The translations under genes and the position numbers were made by a program. A model generated the notes under the pieces. It made no database searches. It had not been told where the DNA came from and saw only the letters and a list, made by a program, of their open reading frames with translations. A stretch of DNA of 64,000 nt from Marinomonas rhizomae. Lineage in GTDB: Bacteria > Pseudomonadota > Gammaproteobacteria > Pseudomonadales > Marinomonadaceae. Location: the NCBI RefSeq assembly GCF_024397855.1, contig NZ_CP073343.1, forward strand, positions 1,550,001 through 1,614,000, read 5' to 3'. This document shows, piece by piece, positions 55,454 to 64,000 of this stretch (position 1 is the stretch's first letter; every line of letters starts with the position of its first letter).

Positions 55454-55864
55454 TTAGCTCTTTAGGCATGCTTGATAAACCGTTTGTTGCATTGTTGTTA
55501 GGTCTTGGTTTTGCTTCAAGGTGACAAGTGTAGCGTTTGTTTTTAAAATGCCTTCCCAAATGTTGTCAGCAATGCTGATTGATTCTCCCTCTATTTGTAT
55601 GATCAAGGCAACATCGTGCCTTCGAACAAGTGCAGATATTTCACTTGGTGAGAAAACGGTTGCACCGTGAACTTGAGTGCGATTATTCCAAGGTTCGTCA
55701 TCAATAAATGCCGTGATTTCAATAGGTTGTTTCGAGCTTTTATTGTTGTCGATTAAGGATTTCGACAAAGAAAAACACAGGTAATCTATACCAATAAAAA
55801 TAACTTTTTTGGGCGCGATTCTATACCTGAAAAATTGTTTTAATAGCTGCATTGCTTGAAACAT
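55454..55864 (-). CDS. Hypothetical protein, Rossmann-like nucleotide-binding fragment
   Basis: 136 residues with FRYRIAPKKVIFIGIDYLCFSLSKSLID...ITAFIDDEPWNNRTQVHGATVFSPSEISALVRRHDVALIIQI. This resembles the CoA-binding/nucleoside-diphosphate-sugar-epimerase N-terminal domain found in polysaccharide enzymes, but truncated to that domain. It lies 6 bp downstream of the CitB-type regulator in the same direction and is probably cotranscribed. I do not recognise a function; a small accessory of the two-component system is a guess. Confidence 0.65.
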   Translation of the reverse strand: MFQAMQLLKQFFRYRIAPKKVIFIGIDYLCFSLSKSLIDNNKSSKQPIEITAFIDDEPWNNRTQVHGATVFSPSEISALVRRHDVALIIQIEGESISIADNIWEGILKTNATLVTLKQNQDLTTMQQTVYQACLKS

Positions 55865-55870
55865 GTCAGA

Positions 55871-56554
55871 TCACACAGTCTTGGTGTAGCGTTGCTTAGG
55901 TCTGCCACCGGTTTTGTAATCTAATGCCATGCTGACTTGGCCTTGGGCCTCTAAGTATTCAAGATAGCGTCTGGCGGTAATGCGGCTGAGGTTAATGGCA
56001 TCACCTATTTCTTCAGCTGTGAATGGGGCGTTCCCCATAGTATCAAGATGCTGAGTTAGTTTTTCTAGCGTGTTTTCATCAATGCCTTTTGGTGTTTTTC
56101 GAGTGCTGTCTATCGATGCGCTTTTTCTAAATAAAGCATCTATGTCTTGCTGATCTATTTTATCGTTTTTCGTTATCCGCTTTCTGAAGTCTAAATAATC
56201 GTCGAGGGCTTGCAGCACTCGTGACATTCGAATGGGCTTTACTAGGTAATCCATTACGCCTAGCTGGATGGCTTTTTCGATAGTGGCGGTTTCTCTTTCC
56301 GCTGTGGTCATCATAAAAGCGGCTCTGATGCCTTTGCTTTTTAAGGATGTTACTAAGTCGATGCCGCTACCATCGGGTAGGGAAATATCTACCATAATAA
56401 GTTCAGGGTCAAAAGCCTCTGCTTTTAGGTCTGCTTCTAGCATGCTTTCACAGACAGCGGCTACATAAAAATCTGAGTGTTGGTTGATGGTGTTTTCTAA
56501 TACGTAGCTAGCACGTAGATCATCTTCCACTATCATGACCGGAATGCGATTCAT
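55871..56554 (-). CDS. CitB/DcuR-family response regulator
   Basis: 227 residues. Receiver (about 4-120) with E10, D11, D12, phosphoacceptor D56 (MVDISLPDGSG) and the conserved K in DYLVKPI. The C-terminal helix-turn-helix of the CitB/DcuR type is FTAEEIGDAINLSRITARRYLEYLEAQGQV. Partner of the adjacent CitA/DcuS-type kinase, overlapping by 4 bp. Regulators of this class control uptake or use of citrate and C4-dicarboxylates; the target genes are not in the window. Confidence 0.9.
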   Translation of the reverse strand: MNRIPVMIVEDDLRASYVLENTINQHSDFYVAAVCESMLEADLKAEAFDPELIMVDISLPDGSGIDLVTSLKSKGIRAAFMMTTAERETATIEKAIQLGVMDYLVKPIRMSRVLQALDDYLDFRKRITKNDKIDQQDIDALFRKSASIDSTRKTPKGIDENTLEKLTQHLDTMGNAPFTAEEIGDAINLSRITARRYLEYLEAQGQVSMALDYKTGGRPKQRYTKTV

Positions 56555-58149
56555 CTTGTTAGCGCTCGTTTGTCTAAATAAATACTAAAAACAGTGGTAT
56601 TCATCTCACTGCGTTCCCAATCAAGGCTGCCGTGATATTGATCGACAACCTTTTTCACTAAATAAAGCCCGATACCATGTTGTTCAGAGTTGTGCTTACT
56701 GCTGACACCAAAGTCCAAAATCCGACTTTCTAATTTTTCATCTACACCAGCTCCACTGTCTTCTATTTGAATCATGATGTGAGCATTACGATCACTAATA
56801 TACAGCTTAACAAAAGGTGACGTAAGTAATCTGTTTGACCATGCGGCTAATAGGGCATTATCTATAAGGTTCCCTACCAATGTGACGAGGGCTTCATTAG
56901 TTGTGGAGGGATATCGACCAAGCTGACAATCGCTTTCAATAAGCATGTCGACTTTAAGGTCTTTAGCTTTGTTGTGTTTGGCGAAAATAAGGCCGGCTAC
57001 CGCGCTATTTTCAATGGTTTTAATAATCTGTCTTAGCACGACTTGGTCGCCGTCACTTTCTTGTTGAAGAAATTCGATAGCATCCACATAGCGCTCTGCC
57101 TGTAACATACCTGACAAAACATTGAGATGGTTTGAATATTCATGGGTTTTAGCGCGTAATAAGTCCGCGTAGTTCTTTGTGGCGGTTAGTTCTTGTTCTA
57201 GTGATTTTTCTCCATGATCTGCAAAAAATACAATAACGTAACCCACATCACCATTTTTTACCTTTATTGGGTATAAGGTCGCGATGAATTCTAGCTTGCC
57301 TAAATTGAAACGGTTTTGCGTAATTTGCCCTTGAGCCTCTAGGGCAAAATGAGAAAGGCTTTGAGATTGATTGCTTAACGGCTTTCCGACAACCTGAGAC
57401 GCACTGAGTACATTCATGGTTAACCATTCAATGGCCATACTATTGATCGCTGTAATGTTTTGCTCATGGTCAATGGCTACAATGCCGTCACGAATACTGT
57501 CTAAAATTAATTCGTGTTCTTTGAATTTCTGAACGATTTCTTCTGGCTCTAAGCTTAAAAAAGTCCGTTTTAGTTTTAGGATTAAAAAGCCAGCTATGAC
57601 GATACCAAGAAGATACACAAAGCCGACTAGCAGTCCTGCTTCTTGCAAATGTTTGAAGATTAACTCGCTGGTGGGTTGGGACAGATAACCAATGCTAATG
57701 GCCCCAATGATTTGGCCATCTTTTCGGATGGTGACTGAATTTCGAATCGCTTGACCTAGCGTGCCAACGGCGACTTTTGTGTAATCCTTACCTTGCCTCA
57801 ATGCTTGATAAATATCATCACCGACAAAGTGTTTACCCACTCTATTTAGTTCTGGGTGGCTTAAACGAATGGCGTCTTTATTCACCACAACGATATAAGA
57901 TGCGTCGGTTTGAGCGCGAAGCATTTCTACGTAGGATTGAATATCATTGGCTTTATCTTGATTGCTTAACTCGACGGCCTGAATGACCTTTTCATTGTGC
58001 GCTATGACTCGGCCGAGTTCTAAGCCTCGTTGGCTAATGCTATCAAGATAGCTTTTTTGTAGGGAATAGCCCAGCACCACACCGACTGCCAGTACTATAA
58101 GAGTAATGGTGGAGAGAGTAATTAAGGCAAGATAAGACTTTAGAGTCAT
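56551..58149 (-). CDS. CitA/DcuS-family sensor histidine kinase
   Basis: 532 residues. N-terminal transmembrane helix (about 7-29), periplasmic CitA-like Cache/PAS sensor (about 35-170: ...VVNKDAIRLSHPELNRVGKHFVGDD...), second helix (about 175-195), cytoplasmic PAS (ILDSIRDGIVAIDHEQNITAINSMA), phosphoacceptor helix with the H in LRAKTHEYSNHLNVLSGML and a HATPase (LIDNALLAAWS, IQIEDSGAGVD). The sensor resembles those for citrate or C4-dicarboxylates, which would suit an organism with succinate-yielding pathways nearby. Confidence 0.9.
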   Translation of the reverse strand: MTLKSYLALITLSTITLIVLAVGVVLGYSLQKSYLDSISQRGLELGRVIAHNEKVIQAVELSNQDKANDIQSYVEMLRAQTDASYIVVVNKDAIRLSHPELNRVGKHFVGDDIYQALRQGKDYTKVAVGTLGQAIRNSVTIRKDGQIIGAISIGYLSQPTSELIFKHLQEAGLLVGFVYLLGIVIAGFLILKLKRTFLSLEPEEIVQKFKEHELILDSIRDGIVAIDHEQNITAINSMAIEWLTMNVLSASQVVGKPLSNQSQSLSHFALEAQGQITQNRFNLGKLEFIATLYPIKVKNGDVGYVIVFFADHGEKSLEQELTATKNYADLLRAKTHEYSNHLNVLSGMLQAERYVDAIEFLQQESDGDQVVLRQIIKTIENSAVAGLIFAKHNKAKDLKVDMLIESDCQLGRYPSTTNEALVTLVGNLIDNALLAAWSNRLLTSPFVKLYISDRNAHIMIQIEDSGAGVDEKLESRILDFGVSSKHNSEQHGIGLYLVKKVVDQYHGSLDWERSEMNTTVFSIYLDKRALTR

Positions 58150-58228
58150 TCGCGTATCTGGATCAATAAAAGATGGAACGCGATTATACAGTATACGGAG
58201 ATATCACTAAAGATTACGTAAAATTAGA

Positions 58229-59635
58229 TTAGGGCTCTCTCGTTGGTTCGTTTTCTGGCTCTTGAGGTGACGTATCTAAAACGAATGAAGCACCTGGCGA
58301 TGAATTATGTGCGGTGATTTTCCAGCCATGAATCGAAGCAATTTCCAAGCAAATAGCCAAACCTAAACCCGCGCCGTTAATTTTTTGTTTGGGAGCACGC
58401 CAAAATCTATTAAAGAGTAAAGCCATGTCTTGTTCGTCAATTCCTTGGCCATAATCTCGAACGCTCACTGTACTTTGTGTCATAGTTAAATCGATAGTGG
58501 TTCCGGCGGGAGAGTGATAAATGGCATTTTCAATGAGGTTTTTGAGCAGTATAAAAAGTGTACTTGCGTCTGCGTTGAGATGAAGGCTTTTGACATCATC
58601 AAGTATTTGAATGGAAGTGTCGTGTTTTTTGGCAAGACGTGATAAATAATGAGAGACATCATTGACCACATCAATAAGCGCTACTTTTTGAAAAGCATAA
58701 TTGTGTGATTCACGAACTTCAGCCAGGTGCAATAATTGGTGAATTTGGCGTGAAATATGATCAACGTCTTCAAGCATTATATTTTTAGAGTTGACCCCTT
58801 CAAGCATTTCTATTTCGCCACGAATGAGTGATAAAGGTGTTTTTAATTCATGTGCTGCTGTTGCCAAAAATTCTTGCTGAACTTTATAGCCTTGCTCTAA
58901 TCTCTCAAGCGTTGCATTGAAGGCGCTGATTAGCGGTACTAACTCGCTTGGCATTTCTATCATGGATAAGCGACCTTGAAGATTTTGGGGTGTTATCTTG
59001 GTCGCAATGTTAGAAGCCTCTCTTAACGGTCGTAACATGAAATGTATGGTAATTATGACTGCAAAGCTGACAATAAATAACGACAGTATAGAGACGAGTA
59101 AAACGGTTTTTGATATAGGCGATCTTTTTGTTATCTGAAATACTTCTAGAAGCCTTAGGCTTGTTGCTACTTGTATGTAATAGCCAGTATACATCGCACT
59201 CAAAGGCTCGTTAAGGGCATAGAAAAGCTTGTTATTATGGGTGAACGTGAAATAGCTTGTGTTTTTATTGTATGAAATATTGTCTGGAGCGAATGTTTTT
59301 GTGTGCGTCGTTGATGCTAATATAACTTCTCCTTGTGGATTGATAATTTGGTAAAAAAGATCCTCGCTTAATGTCTCATAAATCCATACCCAGTGCTCAT
59401 CTTGGTTGTTTTTTTGTATGGAGAGTTCTGGTGCTCCCATGCTATTTGTGTAAATTTCATCGATTAAAAATTCTGCTTGTTCATTTAAAATATGATTAAT
59501 AAGCAGATTAGGGTTCATGACAAATAAATAGCTGTAAATACCGCTGATTAATAATGTTAGTGCGGCAAAAAAAGTAATGATTAATCGATACTTGAGGCTG
59601 TGTTTAAAGCGATTTTTTAGAGACAGCATAACCAA
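58229..59635 (-). CDS. Sensor histidine kinase (QseC/EnvZ type)
   Basis: 468 residues. First transmembrane helix about 20-38, periplasmic region about 40-175, second helix about 180-202, HAMP, HisKA with phosphoacceptor H262 in FLATAAHELKTPLSLIRGEIEML, and HATPase (NLIENAIYHSPAG, VRDYGQGID, NGAGLGLAICLEIA). Its start overlaps the response regulator stop by 32 bp. Probable partner of the OmpR-type regulator; the stimulus is unknown. Confidence 0.9.
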   Translation of the reverse strand: MVMLSLKNRFKHSLKYRLIITFFAALTLLISGIYSYLFVMNPNLLINHILNEQAEFLIDEIYTNSMGAPELSIQKNNQDEHWVWIYETLSEDLFYQIINPQGEVILASTTHTKTFAPDNISYNKNTSYFTFTHNNKLFYALNEPLSAMYTGYYIQVATSLRLLEVFQITKRSPISKTVLLVSILSLFIVSFAVIITIHFMLRPLREASNIATKITPQNLQGRLSMIEMPSELVPLISAFNATLERLEQGYKVQQEFLATAAHELKTPLSLIRGEIEMLEGVNSKNIMLEDVDHISRQIHQLLHLAEVRESHNYAFQKVALIDVVNDVSHYLSRLAKKHDTSIQILDDVKSLHLNADASTLFILLKNLIENAIYHSPAGTTIDLTMTQSTVSVRDYGQGIDEQDMALLFNRFWRAPKQKINGAGLGLAICLEIASIHGWKITAHNSSPGASFVLDTSPQEPENEPTREP

Positions 59636-60284
59636 GCCCTCGAGTGTTTGAGATGACTACCTGTGAGCCTAAGGTACTTAATTTTTTGCGTATTCTGTGT
59701 AGTGCGACATCTAACGCATTAGGAGTGACTGCTTGATTTAAGCCCCATGCTCCTTGTTCAAGCTTCGTTCGACTTATTGTTGTATCTGCAGACCGCATCA
59801 AAATGTATAGAATTTGAACTTCTGCAGTTGCGAGAGTGGCAGATTGAGTGCCGCATTTAAGCTGAGCGTTGTCTACGTCTAAGGTAATATCTTCATAAAT
59901 GGGAGATAGGGGTTTTATAGCGGTAGGCCTTCGTAGCAGAGCCCGAACTCTGGCGACTAATTCATCCATGGCAAAAGGTTTTACAAGATAGTCATCTGCT
60001 CCTGTTTCCAAGCCTTCTATTCGATCATGTACAGCATTTCTGGCGGTTAATACGAGGCATGGGGTTGTTACGTTTCTTTGACGTAAGGTTTTAAGTAAGC
60101 TTAATCCATCCCCATCAGGAAGCCCTCTATCAAGTACGATTAAGCCATAATCTTGTGCTTCTAGGGCATGTTTTGCCATCGCTAAATTAGCGAAAATATC
60201 CAACTCGATACTGACCTTTTGTAATGCCGTTGATACCATTTGAGCTAGGCGAGCATTGTCTTCAACTAAGATGATTCGATTCAT
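59604..60284 (-). CDS. OmpR/PhoB-family response regulator
   Basis: 226 residues. Receiver domain with E8, D9, D52 (VLDRGLPDGDG) and K in DYLVKPFAMDE; C-terminal winged helix (CGTQSATLATAEVQILYILMRSADTTISRTKLEQGAW...VDVALHRIRKKL-type). First gene of the two-component pair; the MipA-like gene lies just upstream on the same strand. OmpR-type pairs next to mipA/ompV genes commonly control them. Confidence 0.92.
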   Translation of the reverse strand: MNRIILVEDNARLAQMVSTALQKVSIELDIFANLAMAKHALEAQDYGLIVLDRGLPDGDGLSLLKTLRQRNVTTPCLVLTARNAVHDRIEGLETGADDYLVKPFAMDELVARVRALLRRPTAIKPLSPIYEDITLDVDNAQLKCGTQSATLATAEVQILYILMRSADTTISRTKLEQGAWGLNQAVTPNALDVALHRIRKKLSTLGSQVVISNTRGLGYAVSKKSL

Positions 60285-60302
60285 AAAAATAAACGACTAG
60301 GT

Positions 60303-60347
60303 AAAAATAAAAAACCTGCTTTATAACGAACGATGTCATAAAGCAGG
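60303..60347 (-). terminator. Terminator of the MipA/OmpV-like gene
   Basis: Stem CCTGCTTTAT (60315-60324) / ATAAAGCAGG (60338-60347) with a 13-nt loop. Read on the minus strand it is followed by a T-rich tract (60303-60314). It separates the outer-membrane gene from the two-component operon. Confidence 0.88.
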
Positions 60348-60388
60348 GCTGTTCTTCTTTTTAGCTTCTATTTTTTGTCAAAGAAGCA

Positions 60389-61213
60389 TTATTTAAAGCG
60401 ATAAATGTAGCCTAGATAGGCCGCCGCTGTCGTCTTTTTATCGGTCAAGGGGCTATCTTCAACTTCATCACCGAATTGTTTTACACTAACATCTAATGCT
60501 AATGACTGCTGTTTATCTATAGCGTAATTGAAACGAACGCCAGCATCTAAAACTGTTGTAGATTTTCCATCGTATTGTGATCTGTTTGCATTTACTTCAG
60601 AGGATTTTACACCATAGTAATAGTTAACGTATTTATCGCTATACCATGTTGTGCCAATGCTCGGCTCGACTTGTAGGCGCTCACTAATGCTAAAGCCTTT
60701 TGAAATTGAAAAGGAGGCCTGTTGACCGTCGCTGTTGTTCATTGCGTCTACTAGAGCTTCAAGTTTTAAATCAAACATAGGGTTACTCCATGTCATTGCT
60801 GGACCAACCCAGAGACTAGAATCTCTGCTGTCCATGCCATCAAAAATATAAGAATCTGAGCTGTCATAACCATCACCGAGTCCATATTTACCGCGTATAG
60901 TAAAAGCGATGCTATTGGTCTCGGCGACTTTTAAATCTAACGTCGAACCCAGAAGATATATCCAAGAGTTATCAACCAACACTATTGGTATAGCTGCGAG
61001 GTCGCTATCTACTTCACGATATTCAGAACCACTAACGCCAGCGGCAATCCCTAACGCAACTGATGTTGTGCCATCTGCTAGCGCCTCCCCTGTTGTCAAA
61101 AGTGTCAATGCAAAAGATGCAAGGCTATATTTAAAAAATAGTCTATTTCGTTTTAATCGAGCATATATAATGGATTTTGTGTGTTTTTCTTTTGTTTTAG
61201 CCTTGTTTTTCAT
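60389..61213 (-). CDS. MipA/OmpV-family outer membrane protein
   Basis: 274 residues from the ATG at 61213, preceded by GAGGAAAAC; an upstream in-frame ATG at 61273 lacks a ribosome site. The signal peptide is long and basic, with hydrophobic part FFKYSLASFALTLLTTGEALA. The mature beta-barrel pattern SVALGIAAGVSGSEYREVDSDLAAIPIVLVDNSWIYLLGS is typical of MipA/OmpV. The C-terminal GYIYRFK ends in an aromatic-rich strand. OmpV-like proteins are implicated in stress and antibiotic adaptation; here it may be a target of the adjacent regulator. Confidence 0.85.
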   Translation of the reverse strand: MKNKAKTKEKHTKSIIYARLKRNRLFFKYSLASFALTLLTTGEALADGTTSVALGIAAGVSGSEYREVDSDLAAIPIVLVDNSWIYLLGSTLDLKVAETNSIAFTIRGKYGLGDGYDSSDSYIFDGMDSRDSSLWVGPAMTWSNPMFDLKLEALVDAMNNSDGQQASFSISKGFSISERLQVEPSIGTTWYSDKYVNYYYGVKSSEVNANRSQYDGKSTTVLDAGVRFNYAIDKQQSLALDVSVKQFGDEVEDSPLTDKKTTAAAYLGYIYRFK

Positions 61214-61312
61214 GTTTTCCTCAATTCTTGAAAGACGAATTTTTACTGTAAGTCGTAGAATATTACGGAACACTTACGAGCTTGTTTTTTAGAGTTATAA
61301 TCTGAATTACTT

Positions 61313-64000
61313 TTACGGGCTTTCTGTCTTAGTCGTTCCATTATTGGAATTCTTGCTGTTTATAGGTGGCTCGCCTTTGAAGAAGGTTGTGATTTTTTTT
61401 CCTAAGCCATGCATATAGGTAAATACCACAGGGACAACAATTAGACTCAAGAGAGTAGAGGTGATTAACCCTCCAATAACAGCAATTGCCATGGGTTGTC
61501 GAAAGCTTGCATCAGCGCCTAAACCAATGGCAATCGGCAACATGCCGGCAATCATTGCCGCGGTGGTCATGATGATAGGTCTTGCTCTTTTATGACAGGC
61601 ATCTAGCAAAGCGTCATGCATGGTTACCCCATGCTGTTTTATCGACATCACTGCATATTCCACAAGCAAAATAGAGTTCTTAGTGACTATGCCCATTAAC
61701 ATAATGAGCCCAATCATTGAGGGGATATCTAATTCGCTATCTGTTAACAATAAGGCGACAAAAGCACCACCTAAAGACAAAGGTATGGCAGATAAGATAG
61801 TTATTGGTTGTACCATATCTTTAAATAACAGGATAAGTACGCATAACACGCATAGTAAACCGGTTATGATAGCGGTACTAAAACCAGAACTGAGTTCGTT
61901 CATCAGTTCTGCGTCACCCGCTTCAGTGAGGTGTACGTTGTCAGGCAGTCCTTTGATGGTAGGTAACTCGTAAACAGCACTGACCACATCGCCTAATGCG
62001 CGTCCATTGAGTTTTGCATTGATGGTAATAAAGCGCTCACGATCATATCGATCTATTTGCGATGGCCCGCTTTCAAAGGAAAGGGAGGCCACACTGGAAA
62101 GAGGGATAAGGCGTCCGTCACGTCCTGGCACACGCAGATTATTCAGTGTCTCTATATCGAGTCGATGGCTGTCAGCCAACTGCACACGAATATAAACTTG
62201 TCGAGCATCTAAATTCAGTTTAGCAAGCTGAGAGTTGTAATCACCACTGGTCGCAATGCGGATCGTATCGCCAATGGCGGAAGTTGATACACCAAGTTCT
62301 GCAGCACGCTGTAAGTTGGGTCGCACAATGATTTCAGGGCGTTCTAAACTTGCTGTAGATTCAATGTTTGAAATGCCGCTTACACCACGTAATTCTTTTA
62401 AAAGACTGTCCGCATTGGCTTTAAGTGCAGCGTTGTCGTCACTGGCAAGAATGAGTGATAATTCTTGTCCTAGCCCACCACCGACAGAAAACCTTGCACC
62501 CGGTACATTAATTAAAACGCTACGTAAGGTTTTTTCAATCTCACTTTGTGTCGCTCGCTCACCGCGTTTTTTTAAAATCAATGTCAATTTACTCTTGCGG
62601 ATATCACCACTTGAGTCTTCGCCACCGGCAACACCAACGGTTGTAAATACGTGGTCAATGCCAGCAACTTCCATGAGTGCTTTTCTCGCTTCCTCTGACT
62701 TTTCCAACGTTTTATTGAAGGCACTGCCTGGCGCGAGTTCAATATTAACACTGGTATAATTTGTGTTGGAGGCGGGCATAAGCCCGGTATTTAACAGTGG
62801 CACTAAGGAAATAGAGGCTGCAAAAAGCACAAAAGTAGCGATCAGTGTGGTAAGGCGATGGGCTAAAGTCCACTGCACAATAGACAAGTAAAGCGTCAGC
62901 AGTTTGCTTTGTTTTTTGTCTTTTTTATGTACTTTGGGTTTTAGTAAATAGGCGGCCATCATAGGCGTTAATAACCGCGCGACCAACAAGGATGACAACA
63001 CGGCGACCACTGCCGTCCAGCCAAATTGTTTGAAGAACAGTCCTGTTACACCGCTCATCATGGCGGTTGGGGCGAATACCATAACAAGTGTCATGGTGGT
63101 TGCCATAACCGCTAAGGCGATTTCCGTAACAGCGTCTCCCGCTGCTTTCTTGATGTCTTTCCCCATGCTAGCGTGACGTTCGATATTTTCTATTTCAACA
63201 ATGGCATCGTCTACTAGGATGCCAACAATGACTGCAAGCGCCAGTAAAGTTAAGGTATTTAATGAATAGTCGAGAAAGTAAATCGCGGTAAAAGTAGGGA
63301 GGATTGATAAAGGTAATGCGGTAGCAGCGATTAGTGTTGCGCGCCAGTCACGTAAAAACCACCAGACAATTAATATTGCGAGAAAGGCTCCTTCGAAAAG
63401 CATATTGATTGAACCTTTGTATTGCTCCTCCGTTTCAGAAACCTTGTCATAAACCAAAGTGAAGTCAACCGCGTCTTTAGCTTTTAGGTCTTCAAGTTCT
63501 TTCTTAATGCCTGCCGCGATTTTTGTCTCGTCAAAACCATTTGCTCGATAAACTTGAAAGCCCACGACGGCTTTGCCATCTAAAAGCGCTATTTGGCTGC
63601 GCTCTGCAGTTGTGTCCTTTACGTTGGCCACTTGGTCTAGTCGTAATTGACGGCCATCCGCCAATACAATCGAAAAGGCGTTCAATTCTGCCGCTGTTTT
63701 AACAGTTGATATGGTACGAACCGATTGCTCCGTATTTCCAAGCTGCATTCTGCCGCCAGATGATTCCAACTGCGCATTGCGAAGAGCTTGGGACACATCA
63801 CTTGCTGTCGCGCCAAGTCCTGTTAACTTAGTTGGATCCAGTTCGATGTGTATTTCGCGCTGTACACCTCCGACCCGTTCGAAACGTCCTAGTCCTGGAA
63901 CGCTTAGAACCCTTTTACTAATTGTATTGTCGACATACCAAGAGAGTGCCTCTTCATTCATATGTGGCGTACTGATTGCATAGGTAAGTAATGTGTCGGC
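61313..64000 (-). CDS. RND-family efflux permease (HAE1/AcrB type), 5'-truncated by the window edge
   Basis: The frame is open from 64000 to 61313, about 896 residues, whereas RND permeases have about 1030. The missing N-terminal part lies beyond the window. An internal Met at 63961 is not the start. It has GLGRFERVGGVQREIHIELDP porter domains and transmembrane repeats around FLRDWRATLIAATALPLSILPTF and the proton-relay Asp pair in VIVGILVDDAIVEIENIERH. The second half ends RARPIIMTTAAMIAGMLPIA and VVPVVFTYM. Most like multidrug/HAE1 pumps; a membrane fusion partner would be upstream. No clear promoter on the left. Confidence 0.9.
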   Translation of the reverse strand, partial: ADTLLTYAISTPHMNEEALSWYVDNTISKRVLSVPGLGRFERVGGVQREIHIELDPTKLTGLGATASDVSQALRNAQLESSGGRMQLGNTEQSVRTISTVKTAAELNAFSIVLADGRQLRLDQVANVKDTTAERSQIALLDGKAVVGFQVYRANGFDETKIAAGIKKELEDLKAKDAVDFTLVYDKVSETEEQYKGSINMLFEGAFLAILIVWWFLRDWRATLIAATALPLSILPTFTAIYFLDYSLNTLTLLALAVIVGILVDDAIVEIENIERHASMGKDIKKAAGDAVTEIALAVMATTMTLVMVFAPTAMMSGVTGLFFKQFGWTAVVAVLSSLLVARLLTPMMAAYLLKPKVHKKDKKQSKLLTLYLSIVQWTLAHRLTTLIATFVLFAASISLVPLLNTGLMPASNTNYTSVNIELAPGSAFNKTLEKSEEARKALMEVAGIDHVFTTVGVAGGEDSSGDIRKSKLTLILKKRGERATQSEIEKTLRSVLINVPGARFSVGGGLGQELSLILASDDNAALKANADSLLKELRGVSGISNIESTASLERPEIIVRPNLQRAAELGVSTSAIGDTIRIATSGDYNSQLAKLNLDARQVYIRVQLADSHRLDIETLNNLRVPGRDGRLIPLSSVASLSFESGPSQIDRYDRERFITINAKLNGRALGDVVSAVYELPTIKGLPDNVHLTEAGDAELMNELSSGFSTAIITGLLCVLCVLILLFKDMVQPITILSAIPLSLGGAFVALLLTDSELDIPSMIGLIMLMGIVTKNSILLVEYAVMSIKQHGVTMHDALLDACHKRARPIIMTTAAMIAGMLPIAIGLGADASFRQPMAIAVIGGLITSTLLSLIVVPVVFTYMHGLGKKITTFFKGEPPINSKNSNNGTTKTESP

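Overview
The window reads as the chromosome of a marine gammaproteobacterium of the Oceanospirillales/Pseudomonadales type; a Marinomonas-like organism is my best guess. This rests on AT-rich coding sequence, the sdhCDAB-sucAB-lpd-sucCD gene order, a lap-type biofilm system, an assimilatory nitrate cluster controlled by NasS/NasT, and a BCCT-linked catabolic cluster. It is inferred from gene content and synteny, since no database search was possible. There are no rRNA or tRNA genes, CRISPR arrays or prophage.

Layout. 1-3.6 kb: housekeeping genes (FrnE-like oxidoreductase, Tag-like glycosylase, pdxJ, DTW-domain tRNA modification enzyme, DUF1244) with a 325-bp IS5-type MITE at 1494-1818. 3.6-11.3 kb: a Lap-type adhesin-control and secretion locus (lapG, lapD, lapB, lapC and a LuxR-type regulator), without the giant adhesin gene itself. 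11.3-25.7 kb: nitrate assimilation, comprising nasT-nasS, an ABC nitrate importer, an FAD reductase, nirB-nirD, then nasA, a TrpD2/YbiB-like gene and mobA. I see three sigma-54-like promoters here. Two leader RNAs, before the importer and before nasA, carry an ANTAR-type hexaloop hairpin overlapping an intrinsic terminator. This is the layout expected for NasT antitermination.

25.7-29.6 kb: purM-purN-DUF3108 on the minus strand and a DUF2066 gene plus a small zinc-ribbon-like gene on the plus strand. 29.6-43.2 kb: the TCA block, gltA divergent from sdhCDAB-sucAB-lpd-sucCD; its SucB has two tandem, nearly identical lipoyl domains. 43.2-44.8 kb: a small CWC protein and lhgO.

44.9-54.6 kb: the most interesting region. 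A GntR-CMD-DUF1330 operon diverges from DUF1185, alpha/beta hydrolase, flavin reductase (fused to a Nudix-like domain), luciferase-like monooxygenase, aldehyde dehydrogenase, BCCT transporter and succinate-semialdehyde dehydrogenase. A perfect 24-bp palindrome separates the two arms. The enzyme set matches the trigonelline (N-methylnicotinate) ring-cleavage pathway (tgn genes of Acinetobacter), with a transporter and three uncharacterised accessory genes added. A related substrate such as homarine is possible. The predicted end product, succinate, feeds the TCA enzymes encoded nearby.

54.9-64 kb: a lipoprotein, a CitA/CitB-type two-component system with a small orphan gene, an OmpR-type two-component system, a MipA/OmpV-like outer-membrane protein, and an RND efflux permease whose 5' end lies beyond the right edge.
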